Source of the DNA: Intrasporangium flavum
Lineage (GTDB): Bacteria; Actinomycetota; Actinomycetes; Actinomycetales; Dermatophilaceae
Assembly: GCF_001956915.1 (NCBI RefSeq)
Contig: NZ_MLJO01000010.1
Location: 1-64,000, forward strand
DNA length: 64,000 nucleotides
Direction: 5' to 3'
Under the pieces are notes generated by a model, which searched no databases, was not told the origin of the DNA, and saw only the letters and a program-made list of their open reading frames with translations. This document shows positions 39,401-49,169 of the stretch, one piece after another (positions within the stretch are counted from its first letter, which is position 1; each line of letters opens with the position of its first letter). Made by a program: the position numbers and the translations under genes.

Positions 39401-40686
39401 CCCTCTACCTCGGGACGTTCCTCGACACCCCCGATGCCAGCGGCCCCTCGGGCGTGCGCCTGCGCACCGAGACGGACGCCGCGCTCCGGGTCGTCGACGG
39501 CGTCATCACCGCGCGGGGCCCGGTCGCCGACCTGCGGGCCGCGCACCCGGACGACGACGTCGTCGACCTGCGCGAGGGGCTCGTGCTCCCCGGGCTCGTC
39601 GACACGCACGTCCACTTCCCCCAGGTCCGGGCCATCGGCGCTCTCGGCATGCCGCTCCTCGAGTGGCTCGACCGCTGCGCGCTGCCCGAGGAGACGCGTC
39701 TCGCGTCCGTCGGCTACGCCCGCGAGGTCGCCACGGAGTTCGTGGGCGGGCTCGTGGGCGCCGGCACGACGACGGCGCTCGTCTTCGGGTCGCACTTCGC
39801 GAGCGCGGTCGACGTGCTCTTCGAGGAGGTCGACCGGGTGGGCCTGCGCGTCACGGCCGGCCTCGTCGTCAGCGACCGCTCCCTGCCCGAGCCGTTGCTC
39901 TCGACGCCCGAGCGCACCTACGAGGAGTCGGTGGCGCTGACCCGACGCTGGCACGGCCGGGGGCGCACCCGCTACGCCGTCACCCCGCGCTTCTCCTACT
40001 CCGCGAGCGACGACCTGCTCGATGCGTGCGCCTCGGTGATGAAGGACGTGCCCGGCACGTGGTTCACCTCGCACGTCAACGAGAACCAGGCCGAGATCGC
40101 CGAGGTGGCGCGGCTGTTCGCCGAGGCCGAGCACTACGTCGACACCTACGACCGGCACGGCCTCGTCGGACCGAGCACGGTGCTGGCGCACAACGTCCAC
40201 GCCACCGACCGCGAGCTGGGCCTGCTTGCCGCACAAGGCGCCTCGGTGGCGCACTGCCCGACGAGCAACTCCGCCCTCGGCAGCGGCCTGTTCCCGCTGC
40301 GGTCACACGCCGAGCACGGCGTGCGCGTGGCCCTCGGGTGCGACGTCGGCGCCGGCACGGGCTTCTCCCTCTTCAAGGAGGGGCTGCAGGCCTACTTCAT
40401 GCAGCAGCTGCTCGGCGCGGCGGGGCTGCCGCTCGCCTCCCCCGACCTGCTCTTCCTCGCAACCCGTGCCGGCGCCCTCGCCCTCGGTCTCGACCACGAG
40501 GTCGGCGACCTGTCGGTCGGCCGCCAGTTCGACGCCGTGTGGGTGCGTCCCCCGGCGGGCGACCCGCTCGACGTCGGGCTTCGGCACGCCTCGTGCGCCG
40601 AGGACGCCCTGGCCAAGACGTTCGCCCTCGCGACACCGGGCCACGTGGCCGGGGTGTGGGTCGGCGGCGACCGCGTCAAGGGCTAG
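39397..40686 (+). CDS. guaD: Guanine deaminase
   Basis: A 429-residue zinc amidohydrolase converting guanine to xanthine. The diagnostic blocks are LVDTHVHFPQVRAIG, FTSHVNENQAEI, LAHNVHATDRELG, HCPTSNSALGSGLFPLR and GCDVGAGTGFSLFKEGLQA, which together separate guanine deaminase from 8-oxoguanine and cytosine deaminases. The ATG overlaps the xdhC stop. It is the last gene of the xdh operon and supplies xanthine to XdhAB. A strong hairpin follows. Confidence 0.95.
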   Translation: MTLYLGTFLDTPDASGPSGVRLRTETDAALRVVDGVITARGPVADLRAAHPDDDVVDLREGLVLPGLVDTHVHFPQVRAIGALGMPLLEWLDRCALPEETRLASVGYAREVATEFVGGLVGAGTTTALVFGSHFASAVDVLFEEVDRVGLRVTAGLVVSDRSLPEPLLSTPERTYEESVALTRRWHGRGRTRYAVTPRFSYSASDDLLDACASVMKDVPGTWFTSHVNENQAEIAEVARLFAEAEHYVDTYDRHGLVGPSTVLAHNVHATDRELGLLAAQGASVAHCPTSNSALGSGLFPLRSHAEHGVRVALGCDVGAGTGFSLFKEGLQAYFMQQLLGAAGLPLASPDLLFLATRAGALALGLDHEVGDLSVGRQFDAVWVRPPAGDPLDVGLRHASCAEDALAKTFALATPGHVAGVWVGGDRVKG

Positions 40687-40692
40687 CGCGAC

Positions 40693-40718
40693 GGGCCCGG
40701 TCCGACAGGACCGGGCCC
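40693..40718. terminator. Hairpin terminator between guaD and aceB
   Basis: GGGCCCGGTCC (40693-40703) and GGACCGGGCCC (40708-40718) form a perfect 11-bp stem with a GACA loop, 6 bases after the guaD stop. It lies between convergent genes and is self-complementary, so it may serve both. Confidence 0.78.
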
Positions 40719-40751
40719 GGTGCGTGCCGCGTCGCCCGTCAGGACCGCCCG

Positions 40752-42374
40752 TCAGGACCGCTCGTCGGCGAGCAGCGCCTCGTAGGCCGGCAGGGTGAGG
40801 AAGTCGGGGAAGTCGTCGGCCAGGGCCGACTCGACGAAGAGCCGACGGGCTCTGTCCCACAACGGGTCCGCGTCGAACACGTCGGACCCGACGCGTCCGC
40901 GCAGCCCCGCGTACTCCTGCTCGACGACGTCCTCGACGAGGGCGCGCGTCACCGTCTCGCCCGAGCCGAGCGTCACGTCGTTGTGCACCCACTGCCACAC
41001 CTGGGAGCGGGAGATCTCGGCGGTGGCGGCGTCCTCCATGAGGTTGTTGATCCCCGCCGCACCGTTGCCCGAGAGCCACGCGTGCACGTACTGGATGCCG
41101 ACCGCGACGTTGCCGCGGAGGCCGTCGAGGGTGCGCGAGCCGGGCGTCGAGGCGACGTCGAGCAGGTCGGCCGCCGTGACCGACACGTCGGGACGCTGCC
41201 GGTCGAGCTGGTTGGGCCGCTCCCCCAGCGTCTCGGTGAAGATCTCGGCGCAGAGCGGCACGAGGTCCGGGTGGGCGACCCACGACCCGTCGAACCCGGC
41301 CGCAGCCTCGCGCGACTTGTCCTCGCGGACCTTGGCGAAGGCGCGCTCGTTGGCCTCTGCGTCGCGACGGCTCGGGATGAACGCCGCCATGCCGCCGATG
41401 GCCATCGCCCCGCGCCGGTGGCAGGTCGCGACGAGGAGGTCGCTGTAGGCCTTCATCATCGGCGCGTTCATCGTCACGTCGTTGCGGTCGGGCAGCGTGA
41501 ACGACGGACCGGCGTCGCGGAAGTTCTTGATGACCGAGAAGAGGTAGTCCCAGCGGCCGGCGTTGAGGCCCGCGGCGTGCTCGCGCAGCTCCCAGAGGAT
41601 CTCGTCCATCTCGAAGGCGGCGGTGATCGTCTCGATGAGCACGGTGGCCCGGATCGTGCCGGGCTCGAGTCCGAGCACCTGCTCGGCGTGCGTGAAGACG
41701 TCGTTCCAGAGCCGCGCCTCGAGGTGCGACTCGGTCTTGGGCAGGTAGAAGTAGGGCCCGCGCCCGCGGTCGACGAGCTCGCGGGCGTTGTGGAACGCGA
41801 AGAGACCGAAGTCGACGAGGCCGCCGACAGCCGGGCGGCCGTCGAGCAGCAGGTGGGCCTCGTCGAGGTGCCAGCCCCTCGGGCGGGGGACGATGACCGG
41901 GGTCGAGGCCGGGTCGCGGAGGGCGTACTCCTTGCCGGCGGGGTCGGTGAAGGCGATGGTGCCGCGCACGGCGTCGCGGAGGTTGACCTGGCCGCCGACG
42001 ACGTTGGCCCAGTGGGGGGTGTTGGCGTCCTCGAGGTCGGCGAGCCACACCTTCGCACCGGAGTTGAGCGCGTTGATCGACATCTTGCGGTCGGTGGGTC
42101 CGGTGATCTCGACCCGGCGGTCCTCGAGGCCGGGCGCCGGCGGGGGCACGGTCCACTCCGACGCGCGCACGTCGGCCGTCTCGGGCCGGAAGTCGAGGGC
42201 GGCGCCCCCGGCGATCTCGGCGCGGCGGCGCGAGCGCGCCTCGAGCAGCTCGTCGCGCCGGGCGGCGAAGCGCTGGTGCAGGTCCGCCACGAATGCGAGC
42301 GCCTCGGCGGTCAGGACCTCCTCCTGCCGGTCGACGTCAGGGCCGGAGATCGTGAACGACGTGGTGGCTGGCAT
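40752..42374 (-). CDS. aceB: Malate synthase A
   Basis: A 540-residue malate synthase joining glyoxylate and acetyl-CoA to malate. The family signature REHAAGLNAGRWDYLFS is present, with the catalytic region RATVLIETITAAFEMDEI and MMKAYSDLLVATCHRRGAMA; the size is that of isoform A, not G. ATG 42374 follows GGAGGAG; an upstream in-frame start is not needed. The gene diverges from the IclR regulator across a shared operator, so this copy is probably dedicated to glyoxylate from ureides, in parallel with Gcl. No isocitrate lyase is encoded here. Confidence 0.94.
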   Translation of the reverse strand: MPATTSFTISGPDVDRQEEVLTAEALAFVADLHQRFAARRDELLEARSRRRAEIAGGAALDFRPETADVRASEWTVPPPAPGLEDRRVEITGPTDRKMSINALNSGAKVWLADLEDANTPHWANVVGGQVNLRDAVRGTIAFTDPAGKEYALRDPASTPVIVPRPRGWHLDEAHLLLDGRPAVGGLVDFGLFAFHNARELVDRGRGPYFYLPKTESHLEARLWNDVFTHAEQVLGLEPGTIRATVLIETITAAFEMDEILWELREHAAGLNAGRWDYLFSVIKNFRDAGPSFTLPDRNDVTMNAPMMKAYSDLLVATCHRRGAMAIGGMAAFIPSRRDAEANERAFAKVREDKSREAAAGFDGSWVAHPDLVPLCAEIFTETLGERPNQLDRQRPDVSVTAADLLDVASTPGSRTLDGLRGNVAVGIQYVHAWLSGNGAAGINNLMEDAATAEISRSQVWQWVHNDVTLGSGETVTRALVEDVVEQEYAGLRGRVGSDVFDADPLWDRARRLFVESALADDFPDFLTLPAYEALLADERS

Positions 42375-42484
42375 GCGTGCTCCTCCGTGGGACGGGGACA
42401 CGCAGCGGGCCGCGTCGGCGACGGTGCCGGGTGTCCTGCAAGACTTGGGCCGAGCGAGGTCCCCGACTCGGGCGATCCGCTCGC

Positions 42485-42504
42485 TATGATTTCATCATAC
42501 GGAA
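42485..42504. promoter_or_regulatory. AllR-like operator between aceB and the regulator gene
   Basis: TTTCATCATACGGAA (42490-42504) matches the island's dyad. On the plus strand it begins on the last base of a good -10, TATGAT (42485-42490), leading to the regulator gene, which suggests autoregulation. On the minus strand the same segment also reads TATGAT (42499-42494) towards aceB. I do not see a clear second site 21 bases away, unlike the other units. Confidence 0.6.
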
Positions 42505-42560
42505 ATCATTTCTCACAAACAGCACCTCTCCTCGTGAGACACCAACCCGAGAGGCATTCC

Positions 42561-43394
42561 ATGCCGGCACGCACGTCGATCTCCGGGACCTCCTCGAGCA
42601 CCCGGTCCAGCGCGTCGTCGTCCGCGGACGGGGTCCGCGGCGCCAAGGCGTCCGGCGGCGTGCAGTCGCTCGACCGCGCGTTCACGATCCTCGAGACGAT
42701 CGCCGACGCCGGCGGTGTCATCAGCCTCTCGCAGCTGGCGTCGGACACGCGGCTGCCCCTGCCGACGATCCACCGCCTGGTGCGCACCCTCGTCGACCTC
42801 GGCTACGTGCGCCAGGAGCCCTCTCGCCAGTACTCCCTCGGTCCGCGGCTCATCCGCCTCGGTGAGCTGACCTCGCGGCGTCTCGCGTCGTGGGCCCGGC
42901 CCCACCTCGAGCACGTCGTCGCCCAGGTCGGCGAGTCGGTCAACCTCGCGATGCTCGACGGCGACCAGATCGTCTACGTCGGCCAGGTCATGCCCTCGCA
43001 GAACTCGATGCGGATGTTCACCGAGGTCGGCCGGCGCGTCGACCCGCACACCACCGCGGTCGGCAAGGCGATCCTCGCCCACGACGACGACGCCTCGGTG
43101 CGGGCCCTGCTCGCGCGCACCGGCATGGGCACGCGCACCGTACACACCATCACCAGCCCCGACGCCTTCATCGACGAGCTCGGCCTGACCCGGCAGCGCG
43201 GCTACGCGCTCGACAACGAGGAGCAGGAGCTCGGCGTGCGGTGCGTGGCCGTGGCCGTGCCCGGCGACCACCGTCTCGCCCTGTCCATCTCGGGGCCGCA
43301 GCCCCGGATGGGCGACGCCGTCATCGACAAGGCGGTCGGCCCGCTGCGAGAGGCGGCCGCGGCCGTCGCGGCCGAGCTCGACACCCGCTCCTGA
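42561..43394 (+). CDS. allR: IclR-family transcriptional regulator (AllR-like)
   Basis: A 277-residue regulator. After a Ser/Thr-rich 30-residue tail, the winged helix runs from about 33 to 95 (VQSLDRAFTILETIADAGGV, SLSQLASDTRLPLPTIHRLV), followed by the IclR effector domain with LDGDQIVYVGQV, AVGKAILAHDDD and a C-terminal ELGVRCVAVAVPGDHRL. IclR-family AllR represses allantoin genes in E. coli and Streptomyces, with allantoin or glyoxylate-type ligands. Its place at the end of the island, an operator at its own promoter and the same dyad before all other units argue that it controls the whole set. Confidence 0.85.
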   Translation: MPARTSISGTSSSTRSSASSSADGVRGAKASGGVQSLDRAFTILETIADAGGVISLSQLASDTRLPLPTIHRLVRTLVDLGYVRQEPSRQYSLGPRLIRLGELTSRRLASWARPHLEHVVAQVGESVNLAMLDGDQIVYVGQVMPSQNSMRMFTEVGRRVDPHTTAVGKAILAHDDDASVRALLARTGMGTRTVHTITSPDAFIDELGLTRQRGYALDNEEQELGVRCVAVAVPGDHRLALSISGPQPRMGDAVIDKAVGPLREAAAAVAAELDTRS

Positions 43395-43411
43395 CCCGAC
43401 CGGGCCGAACG

Positions 43412-43443
43412 CGTCGGGACGGGCCAGATCATCCGTCCCGACG
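43412..43443 (+). terminator. Hairpin after the regulator gene
   Basis: An 11-bp perfect stem, CGTCGGGACGG (43412-43422) with its complement (43433-43443), surrounds a 10-base loop, 18 bases after the regulator stop. It marks the right end of the purine island. It also contains GGGAC/GTCCC arms, so a protein-binding role is possible. Confidence 0.55.
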
Positions 43444-43531
43444 GATGTGCCGCCGAGGCGGGTGACGCACGCTGGTGCCCGGTCGACGGGTCAGCCGGAC
43501 CCGTCGGGGGACGTGCGAGGGGGTGACCCCC

Positions 43532-44005
43532 ATGACCGGTTCGAACGTCTCGAGCCCGCCACCGGGGACCCGGGTCTCGGTGGACGCCGGTCGACTCTGG
43601 GGAGGCGGCGTGGCCACGGCGTGCGTGGCCGCGCTCCTGGCCGTGGCCGGCGTCCTCATCTGCCAGGACGTCCTCGACGTGCGGCTCGTGCGGCCGGCCC
43701 TGCTGCTCGACCTCGCCCACTCGTTCGCGGTCGACTACGCCGTCACCGCCTTCGTCCTGGCGCTCGTCGCCACGGGCCTGGCGCACGGCCTCCTGCTGAC
43801 CACGCCGAGACCTCGGACGTTCTTCGCGTGGATCGTGGGCCTCGCGACGGTGTGCGGGGTGGCGGCCCCGTTCGCCTTCGACACCGCGGTCTCGAGCCAG
43901 GTCGCGACGGCCGCGATCAACCTGGCGCTCGGCATCTGCACCGGCTCGCTGATCGGGGCCGTGATGTCACGCACCGTCCGCCTCACCGGGGAGCGGCTGC
44001 CATGA
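43532..44005 (+). CDS. DUF6069-like four-helix membrane protein
   Basis: A 157-residue integral membrane protein with four hydrophobic helices (ATACVAALLAVAGVLICQDV, FAVDYAVTAFVLALVATGLA, FFAWIVGLATVCGVAAPFAF, ATAAINLALGICTGSLIGAV). The pattern resembles DUF6069 proteins of actinobacteria, whose function is unknown. ATG 43532 follows GAGGGGG; an upstream in-frame extension is Arg-rich and unlikely. The stop overlaps the start of a universal stress protein gene. Confidence 0.65.
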   Translation: MTGSNVSSPPPGTRVSVDAGRLWGGGVATACVAALLAVAGVLICQDVLDVRLVRPALLLDLAHSFAVDYAVTAFVLALVATGLAHGLLLTTPRPRTFFAWIVGLATVCGVAAPFAFDTAVSSQVATAAINLALGICTGSLIGAVMSRTVRLTGERLP

Positions 44006-44880
44006 GCACCGACATCGTCGTCGGGTTCGACGGCAGCACGGGCGCCGGGTCCGCGGTCGACTGGGCCGCCCACGAGGCCGCCGTCCGGGGTGTCGCGCTC
44101 AGGGTCGTGACCGCCGAGCCCTGGGTTCCCCTGTCCTACGGGGCACCGGGGGCCGGCGCGGTCCCCCCTCGCGGCAACCACCGGGCCGACGACGTCGTCG
44201 CCGACGGTCGCCGGCGCGCCGCGACGGTGCTCGACGACTCGCGCCTCGAGTCCGTCGTCATCCCGGGCTACGCCCCCGTCGCGCTCGTGCGCGAGTCCGC
44301 GGACGCCGGCCTGGTCGTCGTCGGGCACCGCCAGCAGGGCCGGGCGCGCGAGTACGCCACCGGGTCGGTCGCGCTGGCCGTCTCGATGCACGCCCGGTGC
44401 GACGTCGTGGTCGTGCCGCCGGGAGAGCCGGTGCTGGTCGGTCCGGACCATCCGGTCGTCGTCGGGGTCGACGGCAGCGACGGCGCCGACCGGGCCGCGC
44501 GCCGGGCCGCCCAGATCGCCGCCGAACGAGGAGCCGTGCTCATCCTCGTGCAGGCCTGGGGCGGCCGGCGCAGCGAGTGGTTCGACCCCCGGGAGGGCAT
44601 CGAGGGCCCGGTCCAGGAGCCGACCTACTTCGAGGGCGCGGGACGCCTGTCCCTCGAGGCGACAGCCACCCGGCTGGCCGCCCTGCACCCTGGCCGCACC
44701 GGCCGGCGGCAGGTCGTCGAGACCCAGCCGGCGGCCGCCCTCATCGACGCGTGCGAAGGCGCGGGTCTGCTCGTGGTCGGCAGCCGCAGCCTCGGCGGCT
44801 TCCGCCGGATGGTGCTCGGGTCGGTCAGCCGCGCCGCCGTGCGACGCGCGAAGGTCCCGATCCGCGTCGTGCACGGGTGA
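44002..44880 (+). CDS. Tandem-domain universal stress protein
   Basis: A 292-residue protein with two Usp domains. Domain 1 begins DIVVGFDGSTGAGSAVDWA and ends with the ATP-binding loop VVVGHRQQGRAREYATGSVA; domain 2 begins VVVGVDGSDGADRAARRAA and ends LVVGSRSLGGFRRMVLGSVS. Both loops fit the G-x2-G-x9-G-(S/T) pattern, so ATP binding is likely. Two-domain Usp proteins dominate the DosR dormancy regulon of mycobacteria. ATGA overlap with the upstream membrane-protein gene. Confidence 0.9.
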   Translation: MSTDIVVGFDGSTGAGSAVDWAAHEAAVRGVALRVVTAEPWVPLSYGAPGAGAVPPRGNHRADDVVADGRRRAATVLDDSRLESVVIPGYAPVALVRESADAGLVVVGHRQQGRAREYATGSVALAVSMHARCDVVVVPPGEPVLVGPDHPVVVGVDGSDGADRAARRAAQIAAERGAVLILVQAWGGRRSEWFDPREGIEGPVQEPTYFEGAGRLSLEATATRLAALHPGRTGRRQVVETQPAAALIDACEGAGLLVVGSRSLGGFRRMVLGSVSRAAVRRAKVPIRVVHG

Positions 44881-45021
44881 GCACCCGGGCGACCCGCTCA
44901 CGCCGACACGGGACCTGCGCCTCTACCCGCGGCAGGCACCCGCACCGACGCTGGCACCACCACCAGCACCACCACCCCCGAGTCCACGGCCCCGCTGCAG
45001 TCGGGGCGCCAGGAGGCTGCC

Positions 45022-45582
45022 ATGAAGGCCAACGAAGGCGACCGCATCGTGCTCGCACCCGTGACGGTGGATGCGCCCGTGCGTGACGGAGAGGTCCTCG
45101 AGACCCGGGGACCCGGCGGCACGCCGCCCTTCCTCATCCGGTGGAGCGACGGTCACACCGGGTTGTTCTACCCGGGGCCCGGAGCCGTCCTCAGCGTCGG
45201 GGCCGAGCACGCCGAGCAGCCCGAGCAGCCCGAGCGCCCCGAGCCCGTCGCCGGACCGGCCCCGACGGCAGCCGGGGCCTCCGCGGAGCGGACCGAGCCC
45301 ACGCGTCGGCCACGCGTCCACGACTGGCACGTGCGCGTCACGATCTTCGAGAGCGACGACGAGACCCACGCGAACGTCGTTCTCCTGTCGGACTCCCCGG
45401 CCCACCTCACCGCGCGGGGCGAGAGCACGCGCGGCACGCACGACCAACCGGTCCCCGAGATCGGCGACGAGATCGCCGTGGCCCGCGCCCTGCGCCACCT
45501 GGCCGACCAGCTGATCGCGGTCGCCGAGGGGGACATCGAGACGCTCACCGGGGAGCACGACGTGAGGGTGCGGGCGACCTGA
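45022..45582 (+). CDS. DUF1918-DUF1876 fusion protein
   Basis: A 186-residue protein. Residues 1-60 are DUF1918, a small SH3-like domain ([37 protein letters not shown]). A low-complexity linker with [11 protein letters not shown] repeats follows. Residues about 100-186 are DUF1876 ([40 protein letters not shown]), the domain of M. tuberculosis Rv1738 and Rv2632c; Rv1738 is dormancy-induced and resembles ribosome-hibernation factors in fold. I infer a stress or ribosome-related role. GGAGG lies upstream of the ATG. Confidence 0.85.
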   Translation: MKANEGDRIVLAPVTVDAPVRDGEVLETRGPGGTPPFLIRWSDGHTGLFYPGPGAVLSVGAEHAEQPEQPERPEPVAGPAPTAAGASAERTEPTRRPRVHDWHVRVTIFESDDETHANVVLLSDSPAHLTARGESTRGTHDQPVPEIGDEIAVARALRHLADQLIAVAEGDIETLTGEHDVRVRAT

Positions 45583-45622
45583 GCGTCACCGGCGCCCCGG
45601 CACCGGCGGCCTCCCCCCGCGC

Positions 45623-48391
45623 GTGAGCACACCCCGGACGGAGGGTGCGCCCGGCGGCCCCGCGGACCTGGATCCCCGGGAGCCTGCCGAGCGGGCGCTG
45701 CGCGACCTCAAGACGTCCCGGCTCGGCCTGCGCAGCCGGGAGGCCGCCCGACGGCTCCAGGTGGTCGGGCCGAACTCGCTGAGCGGGCACTCCGAGCGGT
45801 CTTGGGCGCGAGAGCTGCTCGGCCAGCTGACGCACCCGCTGGCCCTGCTGCTGTGGGCCGCCGCGGCGCTGGCGTGGCTCGACGGCAGCGCGCCCCTCGC
45901 GGGGGCGATCGTCGTCGTCATCCTCGTGAACGCGGGTTTCGCGTTCGCCCAGGAGCAGCAGGCGGTCCGGGCCGTCGAGGCCCTGACCGCCTACCTGCCG
46001 CTGCAGTCGCGGGTGCTGCGCGACGGTCGCGCCGAGCGCGTGGACGCGACCGGCATCGTGCCCGGGGACGTCATCCAGATCGGTGAGGGAGAACAGGTCC
46101 CTGCCGACGCGCGGGTGCTCTCCGGCTCGGTCGAGGTCGACCTGTCGATGCTCACCGGGGAGTCCCTGCCGGTGCTCCGCGCACCTGAGGGTCGACACGA
46201 CGTCCCGCTCCTCGAGGCACCGGACCTGCTGTTCAGCGGCACGTCGTGCCTGTCCGGCGAGGGCACGGCCGTGGTCTTCGCCACCGGGATGCACACCGAG
46301 CTGGGACGCATCGCCGCCCTGTCGCAGCACGTGCGGCGCGAGCAGAGCCCGCTGGAGCGGCAGGTCAAGCACGTCGCCCGGCTCATCGGCGTCGTCGCCC
46401 TCGCCATGGGCCTCGCGTTCATCCCGCTCGGCACGCTCGTGGCCGGCCTCTCGCTGCAGGACACGACGCAGTTCGCCATCGGCCTGCTCGTGGCCAACGT
46501 CCCCGAGGGGCTGCTCCCGACGATCACCCTGGCACTCGCCCTCGGTGTGCGGTCGCTGGCCCGGCAGGGGGCCCTGGTCAAGCGCATCTCCGCCGTGGAG
46601 ACCCTGGGATCGACCACGGTGATCTGCACCGACAAGACCGGCACACTCACCCTGAACCGGATGCGCGTGGTGCGCTGCTGGACCCTGGACGGCGAGGTCC
46701 GCCTGGACCCCGTGACCACGGACGCGCACCCCGGGCTCACCCGGTCCGACGGCGTCGGGCGCCGGCTGGTGGCGGCCGCCACGGCGTGCACGCTCGCGGA
46801 GTGGTCGCCCGAGGACGCGGACCACGAGTCGGGAGACCCGACCGAGGTCGCGCTCCTGCGGCTGGGGCCGAGGGCCGCCCTCGGGCCGCCGGTGCACGAC
46901 GCCGACCGGCCGGTGTACCGCTTCGACCCGTTCCTGCGCCGGATGTCGACGATCGACGTCGTCGACGGTCGGGCCGTGGTGCACACCAAGGGGGCTCCGG
47001 AGGAGGTGCTCCCCCGATGCACCCGCATCGCGACCGGCGACCACCGGGACGCTCCCCTGGGCGCCGCGGACGCGCACCACGTCGCGGCGCTCGTGCAGGA
47101 CTGGGCGGCCGAGGGGCTGCGGGTGCTGGCCGTCGCGACCCGTCCGCTCCCGCAGAGGGCCTCCGGCCCCCTCGACCGGGAGGAGGTGGAACGCGACCTG
47201 GTGCTGCTCGGCCTCGTCGCCATGAGCGACACCGCACGCCCCGAGGTCCCCGACGCCGTGGCGTCGTGCCACCGGGCGGGGCTGCGGCTCATCATCGTCA
47301 CCGGCGACCACGGCCTCACGGCGCGTGGGGTCGCACGCCGCGTCGGGATCGGCGACGACGCGACGCCGATCGTCACGGGGGCCGAGCTCGACCGGCTGTC
47401 CGACGGCGAGCTCGAGGACCTGCTGGCCCGCAGCCGCGAGCTGGTGTTCGCCCGCAGCTCGCCCGAGGCGAAGCTGCGCATCGCCGACGCCCTCCGCGCC
47501 CAGGGCCACGTGGTCGCGATGACGGGCGACGGCGTCAACGACGCTCCCGCGCTGAGGCGCGCGGACATCGGCGTGGCCATGGGCCGGTCCGGCACCGACG
47601 TGGCCCGTGAGGCCGCGACGATGGTGCTCACCGACGACAACTTCGCCACGATCGTGGCCGCCGTCCGTGCCGGTCGCCAGATCTACGACAACGTCCGCAA
47701 GTTCATCGTCTACATCTTCGCCCACGCGACACCGGAGGTCGTGCCGTTCCTCGCGTACGCGCTCTCCGGCGGACGGATCCCGTTGCCCCTCACCGTGATG
47801 CAGATCCTCGCGATCGACCTCGGGACCGAGACGCTGCCCGCCCTCGCGCTCGGACGCGAGCCACCCGAGCCCGGGCTCATGGACGCCCCGCCCCGGCGTC
47901 GCAGCCACGGGGTCATCGACCCACCCATGCTCGGACGCGCGTGGGGCCTGCTCGGCGGCGTCTCCGCGGCCCTCGTGCTGACCCTCTACCTCGCAACCCT
48001 GCTGTCGGGCGGCTGGCGGCCGGGGGACGACGTCGGCACCGGTCCGCTCCAGCACGTCTGGCAGCAGGCCACGACCATGACCTTCCTCGGGATCGTCGCC
48101 TGCCAGGTCGGCTCGGCCACGGCCGCACGGACCCAGCACGCCTCGCTGCGCGAGGTGGGGCTGTTCACCAACCGACTGCTCTGGTGGGGTTTTCTCTTCG
48201 AGATCGCGTTCGCCGCCGCGATCGTGGCCTGGGCGCCGCTGCAGCGGGTCTTCGGCACGGCGGTCCCCGAGCCGTGGCAGCTGGCCGCCCTGCTCCCGCT
48301 GCCCTTCGTGGTCTGGGGCGTCGACGAGGTGTGGCGGCTCCGGAGGCGTCGCGTCAGGGCTCGACGGTCAGCCGGTTGCGCACCGCGGTGA
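45623..48391 (+). CDS. CtpF-like cation-transporting P-type ATPase
   Basis: A 922-residue P2-type ATPase with the actuator LTGES (177-181), the phosphorylated Asp337 in DKTGTLT, the hinge [10 protein letters not shown], and M4 motif [17 protein letters not shown]. The [11 protein letters not shown] M4 and C-terminal helices resemble P2 ATPases such as M. tuberculosis CtpF (a DosR-regulon pump) rather than heavy-metal CPx pumps. The ion (Ca2+, Na+ or K+) is not certain. The start is a GTG without a clear ribosome site, 40 bases after the DUF1918 gene. The last 38 bases overlap the convergent BON gene. Confidence 0.88.
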   Translation: MSTPRTEGAPGGPADLDPREPAERALRDLKTSRLGLRSREAARRLQVVGPNSLSGHSERSWARELLGQLTHPLALLLWAAAALAWLDGSAPLAGAIVVVILVNAGFAFAQEQQAVRAVEALTAYLPLQSRVLRDGRAERVDATGIVPGDVIQIGEGEQVPADARVLSGSVEVDLSMLTGESLPVLRAPEGRHDVPLLEAPDLLFSGTSCLSGEGTAVVFATGMHTELGRIAALSQHVRREQSPLERQVKHVARLIGVVALAMGLAFIPLGTLVAGLSLQDTTQFAIGLLVANVPEGLLPTITLALALGVRSLARQGALVKRISAVETLGSTTVICTDKTGTLTLNRMRVVRCWTLDGEVRLDPVTTDAHPGLTRSDGVGRRLVAAATACTLAEWSPEDADHESGDPTEVALLRLGPRAALGPPVHDADRPVYRFDPFLRRMSTIDVVDGRAVVHTKGAPEEVLPRCTRIATGDHRDAPLGAADAHHVAALVQDWAAEGLRVLAVATRPLPQRASGPLDREEVERDLVLLGLVAMSDTARPEVPDAVASCHRAGLRLIIVTGDHGLTARGVARRVGIGDDATPIVTGAELDRLSDGELEDLLARSRELVFARSSPEAKLRIADALRAQGHVVAMTGDGVNDAPALRRADIGVAMGRSGTDVAREAATMVLTDDNFATIVAAVRAGRQIYDNVRKFIVYIFAHATPEVVPFLAYALSGGRIPLPLTVMQILAIDLGTETLPALALGREPPEPGLMDAPPRRRSHGVIDPPMLGRAWGLLGGVSAALVLTLYLATLLSGGWRPGDDVGTGPLQHVWQQATTMTFLGIVACQVGSATAARTQHASLREVGLFTNRLLWWGFLFEIAFAAAIVAWAPLQRVFGTAVPEPWQLAALLPLPFVVWGVDEVWRLRRRRVRARRSAGCAPR

Positions 48392-49025
48392 CGCCGGCGA
48401 TGCCGGAGGCCACCTGGGCCACCCGGCGCAGGTCGTGGGCGCAGCGCACCGTGCCGGTCAGCACGAGGACCGTGCCCTCCGCCTCGACCCGGATGCCCGC
48501 GGCCGTCTCCTGAGCGTCCCTGACGAGGGCGGAGAGGATCTGCCCGGCGGCCTCGTCGGCGGTCGGTGACGTGTACGGCTCGATGTCGAGGAGGTTGAGC
48601 ACGGCGGTGACGCCCGGGGTGGCCCGGATCGCGCCGTCCACCGCGATGCGCTGCTCGGTCGAGCTGAGGCAGCCGGTCAGCAGCACCCGGCCGTCGTGGA
48701 CGGTGAAGCGCACCGCACCCTCGGGGATCGTCGCGTTGGCCGCCAGCGCCTGACCCGCCGCCCTGACGATGTCGACGTCCTCGTAGCCACCCGGTCGACG
48801 CCGCACGACCAGCTCGTCGGCGATCGCGCGCAAACCCTCCACGCGGAAGGCAGCCCGGAGGACGGCCTCCTTCTCGTGCTCGGACTCGACCTCGCCGGCG
48901 ATCACGAGCGTCCCGTGGGTGACCGCGACCCCGACGTGGTCGGCGTCGAACTCGGGCGCGAGCCGCAGCTGCTCGGTGACGCGCAGCTTGAGGGCGTGGT
49001 CGGTGTCGGTCAGTTCCTGGGTCAT
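48354..49025 (-). CDS. Triple BON-domain protein
   Basis: A 223-residue protein with three BON modules of about 65-70 residues. Each has the pattern helix, Gly-rich strand, helix, ending in a Val-x-N/D-x-L/I element ([60 protein letters not shown]). It has no signal peptide, so unlike OsmY it should stay in the cytoplasm. BON domains bind lipid or anionic ligands and are common in osmotic and dormancy proteins. It diverges from a Usp gene across a GGGACC-type box and converges on the ATPase with a 38-base overlap. Confidence 0.87.
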   Translation of the reverse strand: MTQELTDTDHALKLRVTEQLRLAPEFDADHVGVAVTHGTLVIAGEVESEHEKEAVLRAAFRVEGLRAIADELVVRRRPGGYEDVDIVRAAGQALAANATIPEGAVRFTVHDGRVLLTGCLSSTEQRIAVDGAIRATPGVTAVLNLLDIEPYTSPTADEAAGQILSALVRDAQETAAGIRVEAEGTVLVLTGTVRCAHDLRRVAQVASGIAGVTAVRNRLTVEP

Positions 49026-49060
49026 GTCCTGATCCTGCGCCGACTCGGTCACACCCGGCC

Positions 49061-49081
49061 GGGACCAAGGACCTACGGCCC
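49061..49081. promoter_or_regulatory. DosR-like box between BON and Usp genes
   Basis: GGGACCAAGGACCT (49061-49074) has the spacing of the mycobacterial DosR box (GGGACT-WW-AGTCCC type), with the left half perfect and the right half partial. It overlaps AGGACCTACGGCCC (49068-49081), which resembles the GGGACTTNNGGCCC form. It lies in the 144-base divergent gap, 36 bases from the BON start. Assignment to a DosR/DevR-type regulator is inference; no such gene is in the window. Confidence 0.45.
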
Positions 49082-49169
49082 GGTCCCAGGCGGCGCGCGG
49101 GCCCGACAGTGGGGGCGTGGGCGCCCGCCCGAGCGCGGCGCCCCTCCCCCTGCCACCGAGGAGGATCAC

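Noticed and set aside
45545..48139. Long minus-strand open frame opposite the P-type ATPase
   Set aside because: Low-complexity Arg/Gly/Glu/His composition and complete overlap with an intact ATPase with all motifs.
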